Source of the DNA: CAZXVU01 sp964644465 | GTDB taxonomy: Bacteria; Chlamydiota; Chlamydiia; Chlamydiales; SM23-39 | DNA length: 14,614 nucleotides | Direction: 5' to 3' | Assembly (NCBI GenBank): GCA_964644465.1 | Contig: CAZXVU010000048.1 | Span: 1 to 14,614 of the forward strand | In this document: positions 1 to 6,984 of the stretch, piece after piece | Numbering within the stretch: the stretch's first letter is position 1 | Layout: each line of letters opens with the position of its first letter | Made by a program: the position numbers and the translations under genes | Notes under the pieces: generated by a model | The model's database searches: none | Told to the model about the DNA's origin: nothing | Seen by the model: the letters and a program-made list of their open reading frames with translations, nothing else

Positions 1-422
1 CGGGCTTCGATGATGAAGTGGGATTGCTTGTAGGCGTCGAAACGGAGAGAAGAGAGGTTCTTTTTGTTGGGCGCAGTTAGGTCTTCAAATTCGTAGATAA
101 TGCGGAAAGGCCCCTCGATGAGAAGAGGAGTAGAACAGAGATTGAACGCAATACGGGCATTGTTGAGGTTTTGTTTGGCCTTGGTGATGGTCAGAGGATC
201 TATGGTTGGTTCATCAGTGGCTGTGTGAGGAAGAAAACTGGTATCAGGCATCTTCCAAAGAAGCTCATCGACAAATTGTTGCGATCGGTCATCTTCTACG
301 AGGATGAGCAGGGGCTCTTTCTTCTCGAAATGGGACTGGGCCGTTTCATAAATGCGTTTGAGCTTGGAGGGGATATCGCGCACCTGGAAAAAAACAACTC
401 TGGTGTTACTAGGGGAAGTCAT
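1..422 (-). CDS. holC: DNA polymerase III chi subunit (HolC-like), 3' end beyond the left edge
   Basis: Reverse-strand reading from an ATG at 422 stays open for 140 codons to the window edge, so the stop lies outside. Residues 36-66 (EPLLILVEDDRSQQ..., then DELLWKMPDTSFLPH) match the E. coli HolC core RVLIACEDEKQA...DEALWARPAESFVPHN. The C-terminal part (IIYEFEDL about 108-115, RFDAYKQ about 127-133) matches FVPYEDSLKQLARERYKAYR. Chi belongs to the clamp-loader complex of the replicative polymerase and bridges psi to single-strand DNA-binding protein. The start has a strong ribosome site, AAGGGA five bases before ATG, and overlaps the 3' end of the DUF502 gene by 14 bp, so it is probably the last visible gene of the permease-DUF502 operon. 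At 140+ residues it is about the length of E. coli HolC (147), so only a few codons should be missing. The family call is from motif similarity only. Confidence 0.8.
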   Translation of the reverse strand, partial: MTSPSNTRVVFFQVRDIPSKLKRIYETAQSHFEKKEPLLILVEDDRSQQFVDELLWKMPDTSFLPHTATDEPTIDPLTITKAKQNLNNARIAFNLCSTPLLIEGPFRIIYEFEDLTAPNKKNLSSLRFDAYKQSHFIIEA

Positions 423-1071
423 CGGATCCCTTTTCTAAGGATTGTTCTGCTTCGGGGACGATCATGCCGCAAGAGACAAGGAACTTAATGACTTCTTCGT
501 TGGTCATTTCAACTTTATAAACATCCTGTTCGGGGACAAGAAAAAGAAACCCTGAAATGGGGTGGGGCGCTGTTGGGACAAAAACAGAAACAAGCGGGGT
601 TTTGATTTTCCTTTGGATTTCATCAGCCACTTCTCCTGCATGGAATCCTAAGGCAAAATTAGGGCGATGAGGAAATGGGACCATGACAGGCTCTTTAAAC
701 GCTTTTTTTCCATCCATAGAGAATAGGGCGCCGAAAATATCGCGGCTTACTTTGTAGATTGTCTTAGCAATCGGAATATGGGAAATAATGAACTGGGTGA
801 GCTTGAGAACATTTCTTACGATGAACCATTGGGTCACTATTCCCAAAAGAAGAATGAAAATGCAAAGAAAAATCAGAGAAAAAAGCCTCGATAAGAAAAG
901 GGTGAACCCTGCAGGGAGTGAAAAGGGAAGACTATTTTGAATGAGCGCAACAAGCGGTCCGACAATATTGATGAAAGGAGTCGTAAAAAAGTCGAAAAGA
1001 AAAATGATGACCACCAATGTGAGAGCGACGGGAAGCAGGAGGATTAAGCCTGTCAGGAGATATTTCTTCAC
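409..1071 (-). CDS. DUF502 family integral membrane protein, second copy
   Basis: 220-residue membrane protein of the DUF502 family, whose biochemical role is not established. Two hydrophobic segments (about 4-27 and 60-86) are followed by a soluble C-terminal half with the family signatures IPIAKTIYKVSRDIF (99-113), VMVPFP (129-134) and SVFVPTAPHPISGF (162-175), then a closing EEVIKFLVSCG. The start chosen is GTG at 1071. It overlaps the upstream gene's TGA as GTGA, has GGAG eight bases before it, and gives an N-terminus (KKYLLTGL) matching that of the tandem paralogue upstream. An ATG at 1110 would add 13 polar residues and overlap the upstream gene by 43 bp, which is less likely. Translation is probably coupled to the upstream copy. 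The 3' end overlaps holC by 14 bp. Confidence 0.88.
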   Translation of the reverse strand: MKKYLLTGLILLLPVALTLVVIIFLFDFFTTPFINIVGPLVALIQNSLPFSLPAGFTLFLSRLFSLIFLCIFILLLGIVTQWFIVRNVLKLTQFIISHIPIAKTIYKVSRDIFGALFSMDGKKAFKEPVMVPFPHRPNFALGFHAGEVADEIQRKIKTPLVSVFVPTAPHPISGFLFLVPEQDVYKVEMTNEEVIKFLVSCGMIVPEAEQSLEKGSDDFP

Positions 1072-1709
1072 TTGGGTGTCTCCGCTTTTTGAGGTTGGAT
1101 CACGCCGCATGAGACGATGTATTTAACAGCATCTTCGGTTTTCAGATCTAAAAGAATGAGCTCAGATTTTAAACACATCACCAAAAAACCGGTCGTAGGG
1201 TTTGGGGTTGTTGGAATAAAAACGGAGACCATCTCTTGGTTAACGGCAGAAGAACAGGTGCGGGGAGAATCTCGGGAAATCAATCCAACGCAGTAGGCTC
1301 CTTTATAAGGGAAAGGGATTAAGACAGCCTGATTGAACGAATTTTTCTTGGAGCCGAACAATGACTGCACTATTTCTTTGGAGGTCTTATAGACTTTATT
1401 GACTAAAGGGATTTTGTGAAGAAGCCGGTCGCCAAAGCGAATGACCTGTCCAAAAAAGTATTTCCGGGCGACAAAACCCAGGAAAAGGGTGATTAAGAAA
1501 AGAGAAATCAAGATGATAATTTGGCTGATCGTCCGAATCAATTGGTCAGATGTAACAATTCCTAAAGGGCGGATAGGGATCTGATAGATGAGAGTCGTGA
1601 CCATTCCCATGAAAGGTTTGGTCAATAATGTGACGAAAAAATGAATGACCCAGATCGTCACGGCAAGAGGAAGGAGCGTTACAAGGCCTGTCAGAAAATA
1701 CTTTTTCAT
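1068..1709 (-). CDS. DUF502 family integral membrane protein, first copy
   Basis: 213-residue protein with the same architecture as its downstream neighbour: membrane segments at about 5-27 and 60-82, then the DUF502 soluble region with IPLVNKVYKTSKEI (100-113), VLIPFP (129-134) and SVFIPTTPNPTTGF (162-175), ending DAVKYIVSCGVI. The two proteins align end to end without large gaps but are clearly diverged, so they are an old tandem duplication. The ATG at 1709 lies 24 bp after the permease stop and has only a weak ribosome site; it is supported by the shared N-terminus MKKYFLTGL/VKKYLLTGL. Function is unknown beyond an inner-membrane location; the adjacent permease may simply be an operon neighbour. 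Confidence 0.88.
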   Translation of the reverse strand: MKKYFLTGLVTLLPLAVTIWVIHFFVTLLTKPFMGMVTTLIYQIPIRPLGIVTSDQLIRTISQIIILISLFLITLFLGFVARKYFFGQVIRFGDRLLHKIPLVNKVYKTSKEIVQSLFGSKKNSFNQAVLIPFPYKGAYCVGLISRDSPRTCSSAVNQEMVSVFIPTTPNPTTGFLVMCLKSELILLDLKTEDAVKYIVSCGVIQPQKAETPK

Positions 1710-1733
1710 AATCTTATGATGGCGGGAGGATCG

Positions 1734-3086
1734 TTATTTCGCAAGGGAGCGGTTTTTCCATTTGTAGATCATCATGGGAAGGAGAAGAACGGGGAGTCCA
1801 AAATAAAACGAAGCGCGAAGCTGAGGATTGAGGGCAACTACGCCTAAGCAAATGACTTGGAGCCAGATGCCTAAATGGGTGAGATAGGGGAAGGCTGGGA
1901 TCGAATAGATTAATTTTTCCGCTCCTTCTTTTCCGATCATCTTTCGGAAACGGAGCTGCGACCAACAGATGGAAATCCAGCAGACCGCTCCCGTAAATCC
2001 TGAAATCGCAAGGAGGTTGGTGTAGAGTTGATGGGCGGAAAAGAAATAGGTGAAGATCAGCATGAGCCATATGACTCCTAAAGTGACCCAAGTCGCCCAA
2101 ATCGGTCTTCCTTGCTGATTGAGAGTTAAGAATTGTTTAGGTCCCATCCCTTGTTTGCTGAGGCCATATAGAGCGCGGATCGTCGCATAAAATCCGCTAT
2201 TCGAGCAGGAAAGCGCTGCAACAACAATGATGATATTGAACAAATAGCCCGCAGGAAAAAGCCCATATTTACTTAAAGCTTTCCCAAACACGCTTCCCTG
2301 TAAATTCGCCTCTTGCCAAGGAAAAATCAGAGCGAGAAGAAAAACGGGGATCAAATAAAGGCAAATGATCCGGTAAGTGACCTTTCTTAAAGAAGCGGGG
2401 ATAGCGGTCCTGGGATCTTCCGATTCAGCTGCGCTGAGGCCGATAATTTCCGATCCCTGGTAGTTCACCAAAAGAAGGACCATATTGACGAAGAGGATGG
2501 AGACCCCATTGGGGAAAAGACCTCCATTGTCGAGTAAATATTTAGTCCCTATCGGTTTCGTGCCGATGATTCCGAAAAAAATCAAAATGGCAAGAATAGA
2601 AAATGCGACGAGAGCAAGTATTTTGATGAGTGCAAGCCAGAACTCGAGTTCCCCGAAATATTTGATATGGATCAGGTTCATGAGGGTGATGATTAAGCCG
2701 ATTCCAAAAGCCCAGGCGTAAGTAGGAATTTCAGGAATGTACTCATGCAGGATGATGCCCGCTGCCAAACATTCTGAAGGGATGTACACAACCCAAGTGA
2801 CCCAGTAAGACCAGCCTACTCCGCATGCCCAAGAAGGAGAGACGAATTGAGAAGCGTAACCAATAAAAGAGCCATGGCTGGCAACAGCTACTTCCAATTC
2901 AGCAAGGCAGGCAAGCGTTAAATAGGTGATGATCCCGCCTAAAATATAAGCGAGAAAGGCTCCGGGGCCTAACTGATTTACGAGATAGCCGGTGCCTAAG
3001 AAATAGGCAGAGCCAATGATCCCGCCCAAGGCAATCAAGTTGATATGCCTGGATCTAAGTCCTCTCTGAAGGCCTGGGTATTCCAA
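1734..3086 (-). CDS. amino acid permease, APC superfamily (AAT-like)
   Basis: 450-residue polytopic transporter with about 12 hydrophobic segments. The N-terminus carries the APC hallmark LQRGLRSRHINLIALGG followed by GIIGSAYFLGTG (22-33), the unwound TM1 substrate-binding stretch. Residues 209-225 (YQGSEIIGL...ESEDP) are the conserved TM6 and following-loop signature of the AAT family (LysP, AroP, GABA and proline permeases). The protein would import an amino acid by proton symport across the inner membrane. Substrate cannot be assigned from sequence. The start is a TTG at 3086: an in-frame TAG lies four codons upstream, AGAGG sits six bases before the TTG, and the conserved N-terminal motif begins at residue 6, leaving no room for a later start. 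It is the first gene of the operon running to holC, with a promoter just upstream. Import of host amino acids would suit an intracellular bacterium. Confidence 0.9.
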   Translation of the reverse strand: MEYPGLQRGLRSRHINLIALGGIIGSAYFLGTGYLVNQLGPGAFLAYILGGIITYLTLACLAELEVAVASHGSFIGYASQFVSPSWACGVGWSYWVTWVVYIPSECLAAGIILHEYIPEIPTYAWAFGIGLIITLMNLIHIKYFGELEFWLALIKILALVAFSILAILIFFGIIGTKPIGTKYLLDNGGLFPNGVSILFVNMVLLLVNYQGSEIIGLSAAESEDPRTAIPASLRKVTYRIICLYLIPVFLLALIFPWQEANLQGSVFGKALSKYGLFPAGYLFNIIIVVAALSCSNSGFYATIRALYGLSKQGMGPKQFLTLNQQGRPIWATWVTLGVIWLMLIFTYFFSAHQLYTNLLAISGFTGAVCWISICWSQLRFRKMIGKEGAEKLIYSIPAFPYLTHLGIWLQVICLGVVALNPQLRASFYFGLPVLLLPMMIYKWKNRSLAK

Positions 3087-3103
3087 TAGAAACCTCTAAA
3101 GGC

Positions 3104-3132
3104 CTTATATAATGAATGAGGAGGGCTTTCAA
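3104..3132 (-). promoter_or_regulatory. sigma70-type promoter for the permease operon
   Basis: On the minus strand TTGAAA (3132-3127) is followed after exactly 17 bp by TATAAG (3109-3104), 5/6 matches each to the -35 and -10 consensus. Transcription would start near 3097, giving a very short leader of about 11 bases before the TTG at 3086, so the ribosome site AGAGG (3097-3093) lies at the extreme 5' end. Spacing and matches are seen directly; use is inferred. Confidence 0.5.
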
Positions 3133-3176
3133 GGAAAATATTTGATTTATCCCAATAATATAACAATACTAATAAG

Positions 3177-3205
3177 TTTAAATTAATTAATTTTTAATGT
3201 ATAAT
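3177..3205 (+). promoter_or_regulatory. A+T-rich promoter of the clan CE-like gene, flanked by TTAATTAA copies
   Basis: TTTAAA (3177-3182), a 17-bp spacer and a perfect TATAAT (3200-3205) lie 24 bp before the ATG at 3230, predicting a start near 3212. Two identical 8-bp palindromes TTAATTAA occur at 3183-3190 (in the spacer) and 3208-3215 (over the predicted start), where a regulator or nucleoid protein could act. The whole stretch 3141-3229 is very A+T-rich, so chance palindromes are likely and only the -10 is strong. Confidence 0.45.
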
Positions 3206-3229
3206 TATTAATTAACTTAACGGTATAAT

Positions 3230-4222
3230 ATGGCGGCTTCTTCTTCAATACATGACTCTCAATCTAGTGCGGCCTTTGATTTTGAGCCGAACACAGATGG
3301 AGCCAAACTTGTTCTCAAACCTCAGGGAAAAATATCCACACCGATTACGAATGATCCAAAATTTCTCGGTTTGATAGATAAAATGGGTGCTATATTTGAA
3401 AGGTTCCTGTCGAAATATAAAGAAGATCCTAAGGGCATTCTATTTCGTTTTTCTGGTGGAATGCATCGATCTTTGTTAAGTCAGGCTGTTAATTACTCCC
3501 TTAAAATGGGGGATGCATCAAATGGCTATAATGCGTTTACAGTGAGTGCGGTGCTTGCACAAACGATTCAAAAGAAAGCCCAAAAAATTACCGCGATAGA
3601 CATCTGTGCTGATTGGTCTAAAGAGCAAGAATACTCAGCTGCTATTGTCACTCCACACATTGTTCACAATACTCCAGAGAGCTTAGGTGAATTTTCCGAA
3701 GACCTGCATTACATTTTTTCTAAAATCAACAAAAATTCCGGACCACGTGTTATTTACATCCCTTGTAGATTTACGAATGATTTGGATGATACGAATCCTA
3801 GAAGCCATTGGCTTCTGATTGTCGTTGAAAAACAAGGACAACAAACGATTGTAACATACATCAATACGAGAGGTGGGAATCATGAATCCCAAGAACCGGA
3901 AAATCGAACGCTGATCAATCAAGAAAAAGTTCTTGAACATTCTGCTCTGAAACATTTCAATACTCCTTTGATTAGAAATCCAGAGACCCCCATTTGCTTA
4001 ACAACAAAGTCTTGTGGTGTGGATATGGTCTCCATTGCCGAGCGTCTTATTGAAATTGATGGGAACCACCCAATTTCAGAGTTCGTTTCAAAAGGAGGAC
4101 TTCTTCAGAAAGGAGATTTAGCTTCCACGGACTCTGAACAGGCTGATCTAAGTAATCGGTCAAGACATGCCGAACAGTTCATTGACTTTTTACAGAGCTG
4201 GGACGAAGAAGCTTCTAAATAG
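3230..4222 (+). CDS. probable clan CE (Ulp1/YopJ-like) cysteine protease or acyltransferase, candidate effector
   Basis: 330-residue soluble protein with no signal peptide or membrane segment. The C-terminal half has the residue order of clan CE enzymes: His193 in RSHWLLIVVE (compare the HW/HxxL strand of Ulp1, SENP, ChlaDub and YopJ), Asn212 in TYINTRG where Asp or Glu normally follows a Tyr, and Cys262 in KSCGVDMVSIAERLI (compare DCGVFV). His-Asn spacing (19) and Asn-Cys spacing (50) agree with that fold. The usual oxyanion-hole Gln shortly before the Cys is not obvious, and Asn replaces Asp, so activity is uncertain. Known clan CE members in bacteria of this lifestyle are deubiquitinases, deNEDDylases or acetyltransferases acting in the host. 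The N-terminal 45 residues are Ser/Asp-rich and look disordered, as type III secretion leaders often do (inference). It stands alone between opposed operons, is A+T-richer than its neighbours, and its last 8 bp overlap mpg tail to tail. The ATG at 3230 has only a weak ribosome site. Confidence 0.6.
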   Translation: MAASSSIHDSQSSAAFDFEPNTDGAKLVLKPQGKISTPITNDPKFLGLIDKMGAIFERFLSKYKEDPKGILFRFSGGMHRSLLSQAVNYSLKMGDASNGYNAFTVSAVLAQTIQKKAQKITAIDICADWSKEQEYSAAIVTPHIVHNTPESLGEFSEDLHYIFSKINKNSGPRVIYIPCRFTNDLDDTNPRSHWLLIVVEKQGQQTIVTYINTRGGNHESQEPENRTLINQEKVLEHSALKHFNTPLIRNPETPICLTTKSCGVDMVSIAERLIEIDGNHPISEFVSKGGLLQKGDLASTDSEQADLSNRSRHAEQFIDFLQSWDEEASK

Positions 4223-4781
4223 AAATTCGAAATCGATAGGGGAGAAGCGCGTCTTCCCCTGCATAATCGACGCCGATGCGAGGGCCCGCAATGATTTGAG
4301 CGGGATCGATCGACAAATCATTGTCAGCAATCCAAATCGTCTTACTATCTAAACGCATTCCATATTGATCTAATGTCACACCTAAAGCCGCAGTGAGAGC
4401 GCCAGGTCCAGTAGCCAGGTTCTTTGCGTTATTGCGCCTCTGCCGCATCGTCTCGATGCCGTGAGTAGGACAGATGGCGCGGATCAAAACTCCTTGAGGC
4501 GTCCCTTCTTCGCCTGTAATGACATTGAGAAGGTGATGGATCCCATAACAAAGATAAACGTAGGCGACTCCGCCGGCTTTGTACATCACTTCGGTGCGCG
4601 GCGTGCGCCGGTTATTGTAGGAATGGCTTGCTCGGTCATGGATGCCAGTATAGGCTTCTGTTTCAATGATAATGCCTCCGGTCAAATCGGCATCGATGCA
4701 GGTAAAGAGGGATTTGCCGAGAAGGGCTTTAGATATTTCAATCGCGTCTTTGCGGTAAAAAGAAAGAGGGAGCTTTTTCAT
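4215..4781 (-). CDS. mpg: 3-methyladenine DNA glycosylase, AAG/MPG family
   Basis: 188-residue base-excision repair enzyme that removes alkylated purines (3-methyladenine, 7-methylguanine, hypoxanthine). All key residues of human AAG can be placed with one constant offset of 83: catalytic Glu42 and Tyr44 in ETEAY, His53 in ASHS, Tyr76 and the intercalating Tyr79 in YVYLCYG. Further signatures are RRTPRTEVMY (58-67), GVLIRAICP (97-105), GPGAL (125-129) and PRIG (167-170). Length is typical of bacterial members. The ATG overlaps the rnr stop as ATGA, so translation is probably coupled to rnr. The 3' end overlaps the convergent clan CE-like gene by 8 bp, with no terminator visible between them. 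Confidence 0.93.
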   Translation of the reverse strand: MKKLPLSFYRKDAIEISKALLGKSLFTCIDADLTGGIIIETEAYTGIHDRASHSYNNRRTPRTEVMYKAGGVAYVYLCYGIHHLLNVITGEEGTPQGVLIRAICPTHGIETMRQRRNNAKNLATGPGALTAALGVTLDQYGMRLDSKTIWIADNDLSIDPAQIIAGPRIGVDYAGEDALLPYRFRISI

Positions 4782-6931
4782 TTTCTCTTAGCGGGAGTGT
4801 CAGGAGCGGAGACTAAAGACCATTCAGCTTGGCCTAGCGTATAATTGATCTTGTCGAGGCGTACTAAAATAGGTTGTCCCGCAGTGAATGTTTTTCCTGT
4901 GCGGGATCCGCGGAAGGTCATCCGAGTTGGATTGAATTCGAAATAATCATTTCCAATTTGAGAAATGTGGATCGATCCTTCCAAGTCAAAGATAGGCACT
5001 TCGAAGAAGAGAGCAAAAGGTTTTATCTTTGTGATGATGGCTGTATAGATCTTTGTAGGGTCATCAGCAAAATAGGTTCCTGCCAAACGGAGTTTTTTCA
5101 GAATTTTGACCGAACTTTCAGCGCGGAAGGAGATTCTCTCCTTCTCGGAACAGGCCGTGGCCACAGCGTCGATGTCGGCTGTATCGGAGATTTCATTGAA
5201 TAGCAGGCGTTGGATAATGAGGTCCGTATAGCGTCGGATGGGGCTTGTGAAATGGCAATAATGTTCTAAGGCCAGGCCATAATGTCCGACATTCTCCGTA
5301 GAGTAGGCAGCCAGGCGCATGCTGCGGATGAAACTGACCCAAAGCTGAGGGGATAATGGTGATTCTTTCGCCTCTTGGAAGAGTTTTTGAATATCCTTAT
5401 GGGAAGGAGTTTGAGGGAGATGAAACCCTAAAGAGCGAGCAAAATTATAGAAATCCTGGAATGATTCGGCGGTAGGAGACTCATGGACGCGATAGATGAG
5501 CGTTTTCCCTTTTTTGGCGAGGTGGATCGCGACGAGTTCATTGGCCTTCAGCATGAATTCTTCGATCATTTGATGGGTGATATCGTATTCGACCCGTTCG
5601 ATCCTTAAGGGAACCCCTTTGTCATCGACGATGATTACATCGTCAGGCATTGCAAAATCAATGCTTCCTCTCTCCATTCTTTTTTTCTTGAAAACATAGC
5701 ATAGCTCTACCATCAGCTCCAAAAGAGGGAGGTGAGGACTTTTTTTCTTTTTCTCGATCACCTGCAGCGCTTCTTTATAGGTAAAACGCTTCTGGCTTTT
5801 GATGACAGTACGCTCGATTTTTACATCGACGAGATCGCCTTGCGGGTTAAATTCTGCAAAGACCGATTGCGTAAGGCGCTTTACATTGGGTTTTAAGCTG
5901 CACAGTTCATTGGACAGCTCTTCCGGGAGCATGGGAACGACGGAACCGGGAAAATAGGTGGAGTTGCAGCGGAGCAAAGCTTCTTTATCGAGGTGGCCGT
6001 CAGGTTTTACATAATAGGAAACATCGGCGATATGGACTCCGAGATGAAAATGGCCTTTCTCATCGCGAGTGAGGGTGATTGCGTCATCGTAGTCTTTGGC
6101 TGTATCTGGATCGATCGTGACACATTCCCAATCGGTGATGTCGCGTCTATTTTTGATTTCTTTCGGAGAGATTTTAGCGCCAAAAGCTTTTGCTTCTTCT
6201 AAAGCTTCTTTGGTAAAGCCGTCGGGAAGCTCGAATTCTTCAATAGCAGCTATCACATCGATGGAAGGATCGGAAATGTGGCCTATATAGCGCGATAGCT
6301 CTGCTTCAGCGAGATTGGCATCGTTGTGCCAATTGATGACTTTGCAAATGATCCGATCGCCTTCTTTGAGGGATTGTCCTTTCGATTTGACGAGAACGGG
6401 TTTGTCTAAGCCTAGAAGGGGAGCGTAGGCGGTATAATGGCGTCCGCTTTTGCTGATGATTGTCCCTGCAAGATGAGTGCGGCTCCGTTTTAGGATCGCG
6501 ACGACTTGTCCTTCAGGTCCTTTGGGAGAAACGTTAGGGCTGATCTCAATTTCTACTTGGTCGCCATCAACGGCGTCCATAATCGCATGGCGGGGGATGA
6601 AAACATCAGGGCCTTCGCCTACTTTCACAAACCCGAAACCTTTATGGTGTACGCTGATTGTGCCTGTTGCCAGAGCTGCGCTTGTTGGCAATGTATACTT
6701 ATTTCTTAGCAGGGCTAGCTGTCCTTTGGTCACCATATCATTCAAGATTTCTTGAAGGAGAGGCTGGTGGACTTCGTGGATAGCTAGTTGAGCGACTAAT
6801 TGTTCGAATGTGGCAGGCGTATAACGCTTGCCTTGAATGAATTGCAAAAGTGTTTTCGTGAGATTCCGAGAGACTTTATCACTTTTTTTTTGAAAGGGTC
6901 CTTTAGGGGCCCCGCTCCGTTTTTTGATCAT
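4778..6931 (-). CDS. rnr: ribonuclease R (3'-5' exoribonuclease)
   Basis: 717-residue RNase II/R-family exoribonuclease, degrading structured RNA processively from the 3' end in the cytoplasm. In order: basic N-terminus, winged-helix-like region (about 20-85), cold-shock OB folds (about 88-215), RNB catalytic domain (about 265-585) and C-terminal S1 domain (about 623-708). The Mg-binding cluster IDPDTAKDYDDA supplies Asp274, Asp280, Asp282 and Asp283, offset by two from E. coli RNase R Asp272/278/280/281. HIADVSYYV (300-308) and HFTSPIRRYTDL (560-571) are further RNB motifs. It lacks the long lysine-rich tail of E. coli RNase R. The start chosen is ATG at 6931 (MIKKRSGAPK). An ATG at 7015 would add 28 residues unlike the family and overlap the upstream gene by 31 bp; neither has a clear ribosome site, so the start is less certain than the identity. 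Confidence 0.93.
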   Translation of the reverse strand: MIKKRSGAPKGPFQKKSDKVSRNLTKTLLQFIQGKRYTPATFEQLVAQLAIHEVHQPLLQEILNDMVTKGQLALLRNKYTLPTSAALATGTISVHHKGFGFVKVGEGPDVFIPRHAIMDAVDGDQVEIEISPNVSPKGPEGQVVAILKRSRTHLAGTIISKSGRHYTAYAPLLGLDKPVLVKSKGQSLKEGDRIICKVINWHNDANLAEAELSRYIGHISDPSIDVIAAIEEFELPDGFTKEALEEAKAFGAKISPKEIKNRRDITDWECVTIDPDTAKDYDDAITLTRDEKGHFHLGVHIADVSYYVKPDGHLDKEALLRCNSTYFPGSVVPMLPEELSNELCSLKPNVKRLTQSVFAEFNPQGDLVDVKIERTVIKSQKRFTYKEALQVIEKKKKSPHLPLLELMVELCYVFKKKRMERGSIDFAMPDDVIIVDDKGVPLRIERVEYDITHQMIEEFMLKANELVAIHLAKKGKTLIYRVHESPTAESFQDFYNFARSLGFHLPQTPSHKDIQKLFQEAKESPLSPQLWVSFIRSMRLAAYSTENVGHYGLALEHYCHFTSPIRRYTDLIIQRLLFNEISDTADIDAVATACSEKERISFRAESSVKILKKLRLAGTYFADDPTKIYTAIITKIKPFALFFEVPIFDLEGSIHISQIGNDYFEFNPTRMTFRGSRTGKTFTAGQPILVRLDKINYTLGQAEWSLVSAPDTPAKRK

Positions 6932-6984
6932 ATCCTGATCATAGAAAAGGGGCCCATAAAATGGAAGGCTAATTAGACAGCTTC

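Noticed and set aside
171..488. Plus-strand open frame of 105 codons
   Set aside because: It lies antisense to holC and the DUF502 3' end and resembles nothing, while the minus-strand reading gives a clear HolC match with a strong ribosome site.
1072..1110. ATG-initiated 13-residue extension of the second DUF502 protein
   Set aside because: It overlaps the upstream gene more deeply and lacks the ribosome site that precedes the GTG at 1071, whose product matches the N-terminus of the paralogue.
1714..2100. Minus-strand open frame of 128 codons inside the permease gene
   Set aside because: Another frame of the permease coding sequence; the permease frame carries family motifs throughout and this one has none.
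3224..3229. Second TATAAT directly before the ATG at 3230
   Set aside because: A promoter here would start RNA inside the coding region; the copy at 3200-3205 is correctly placed.
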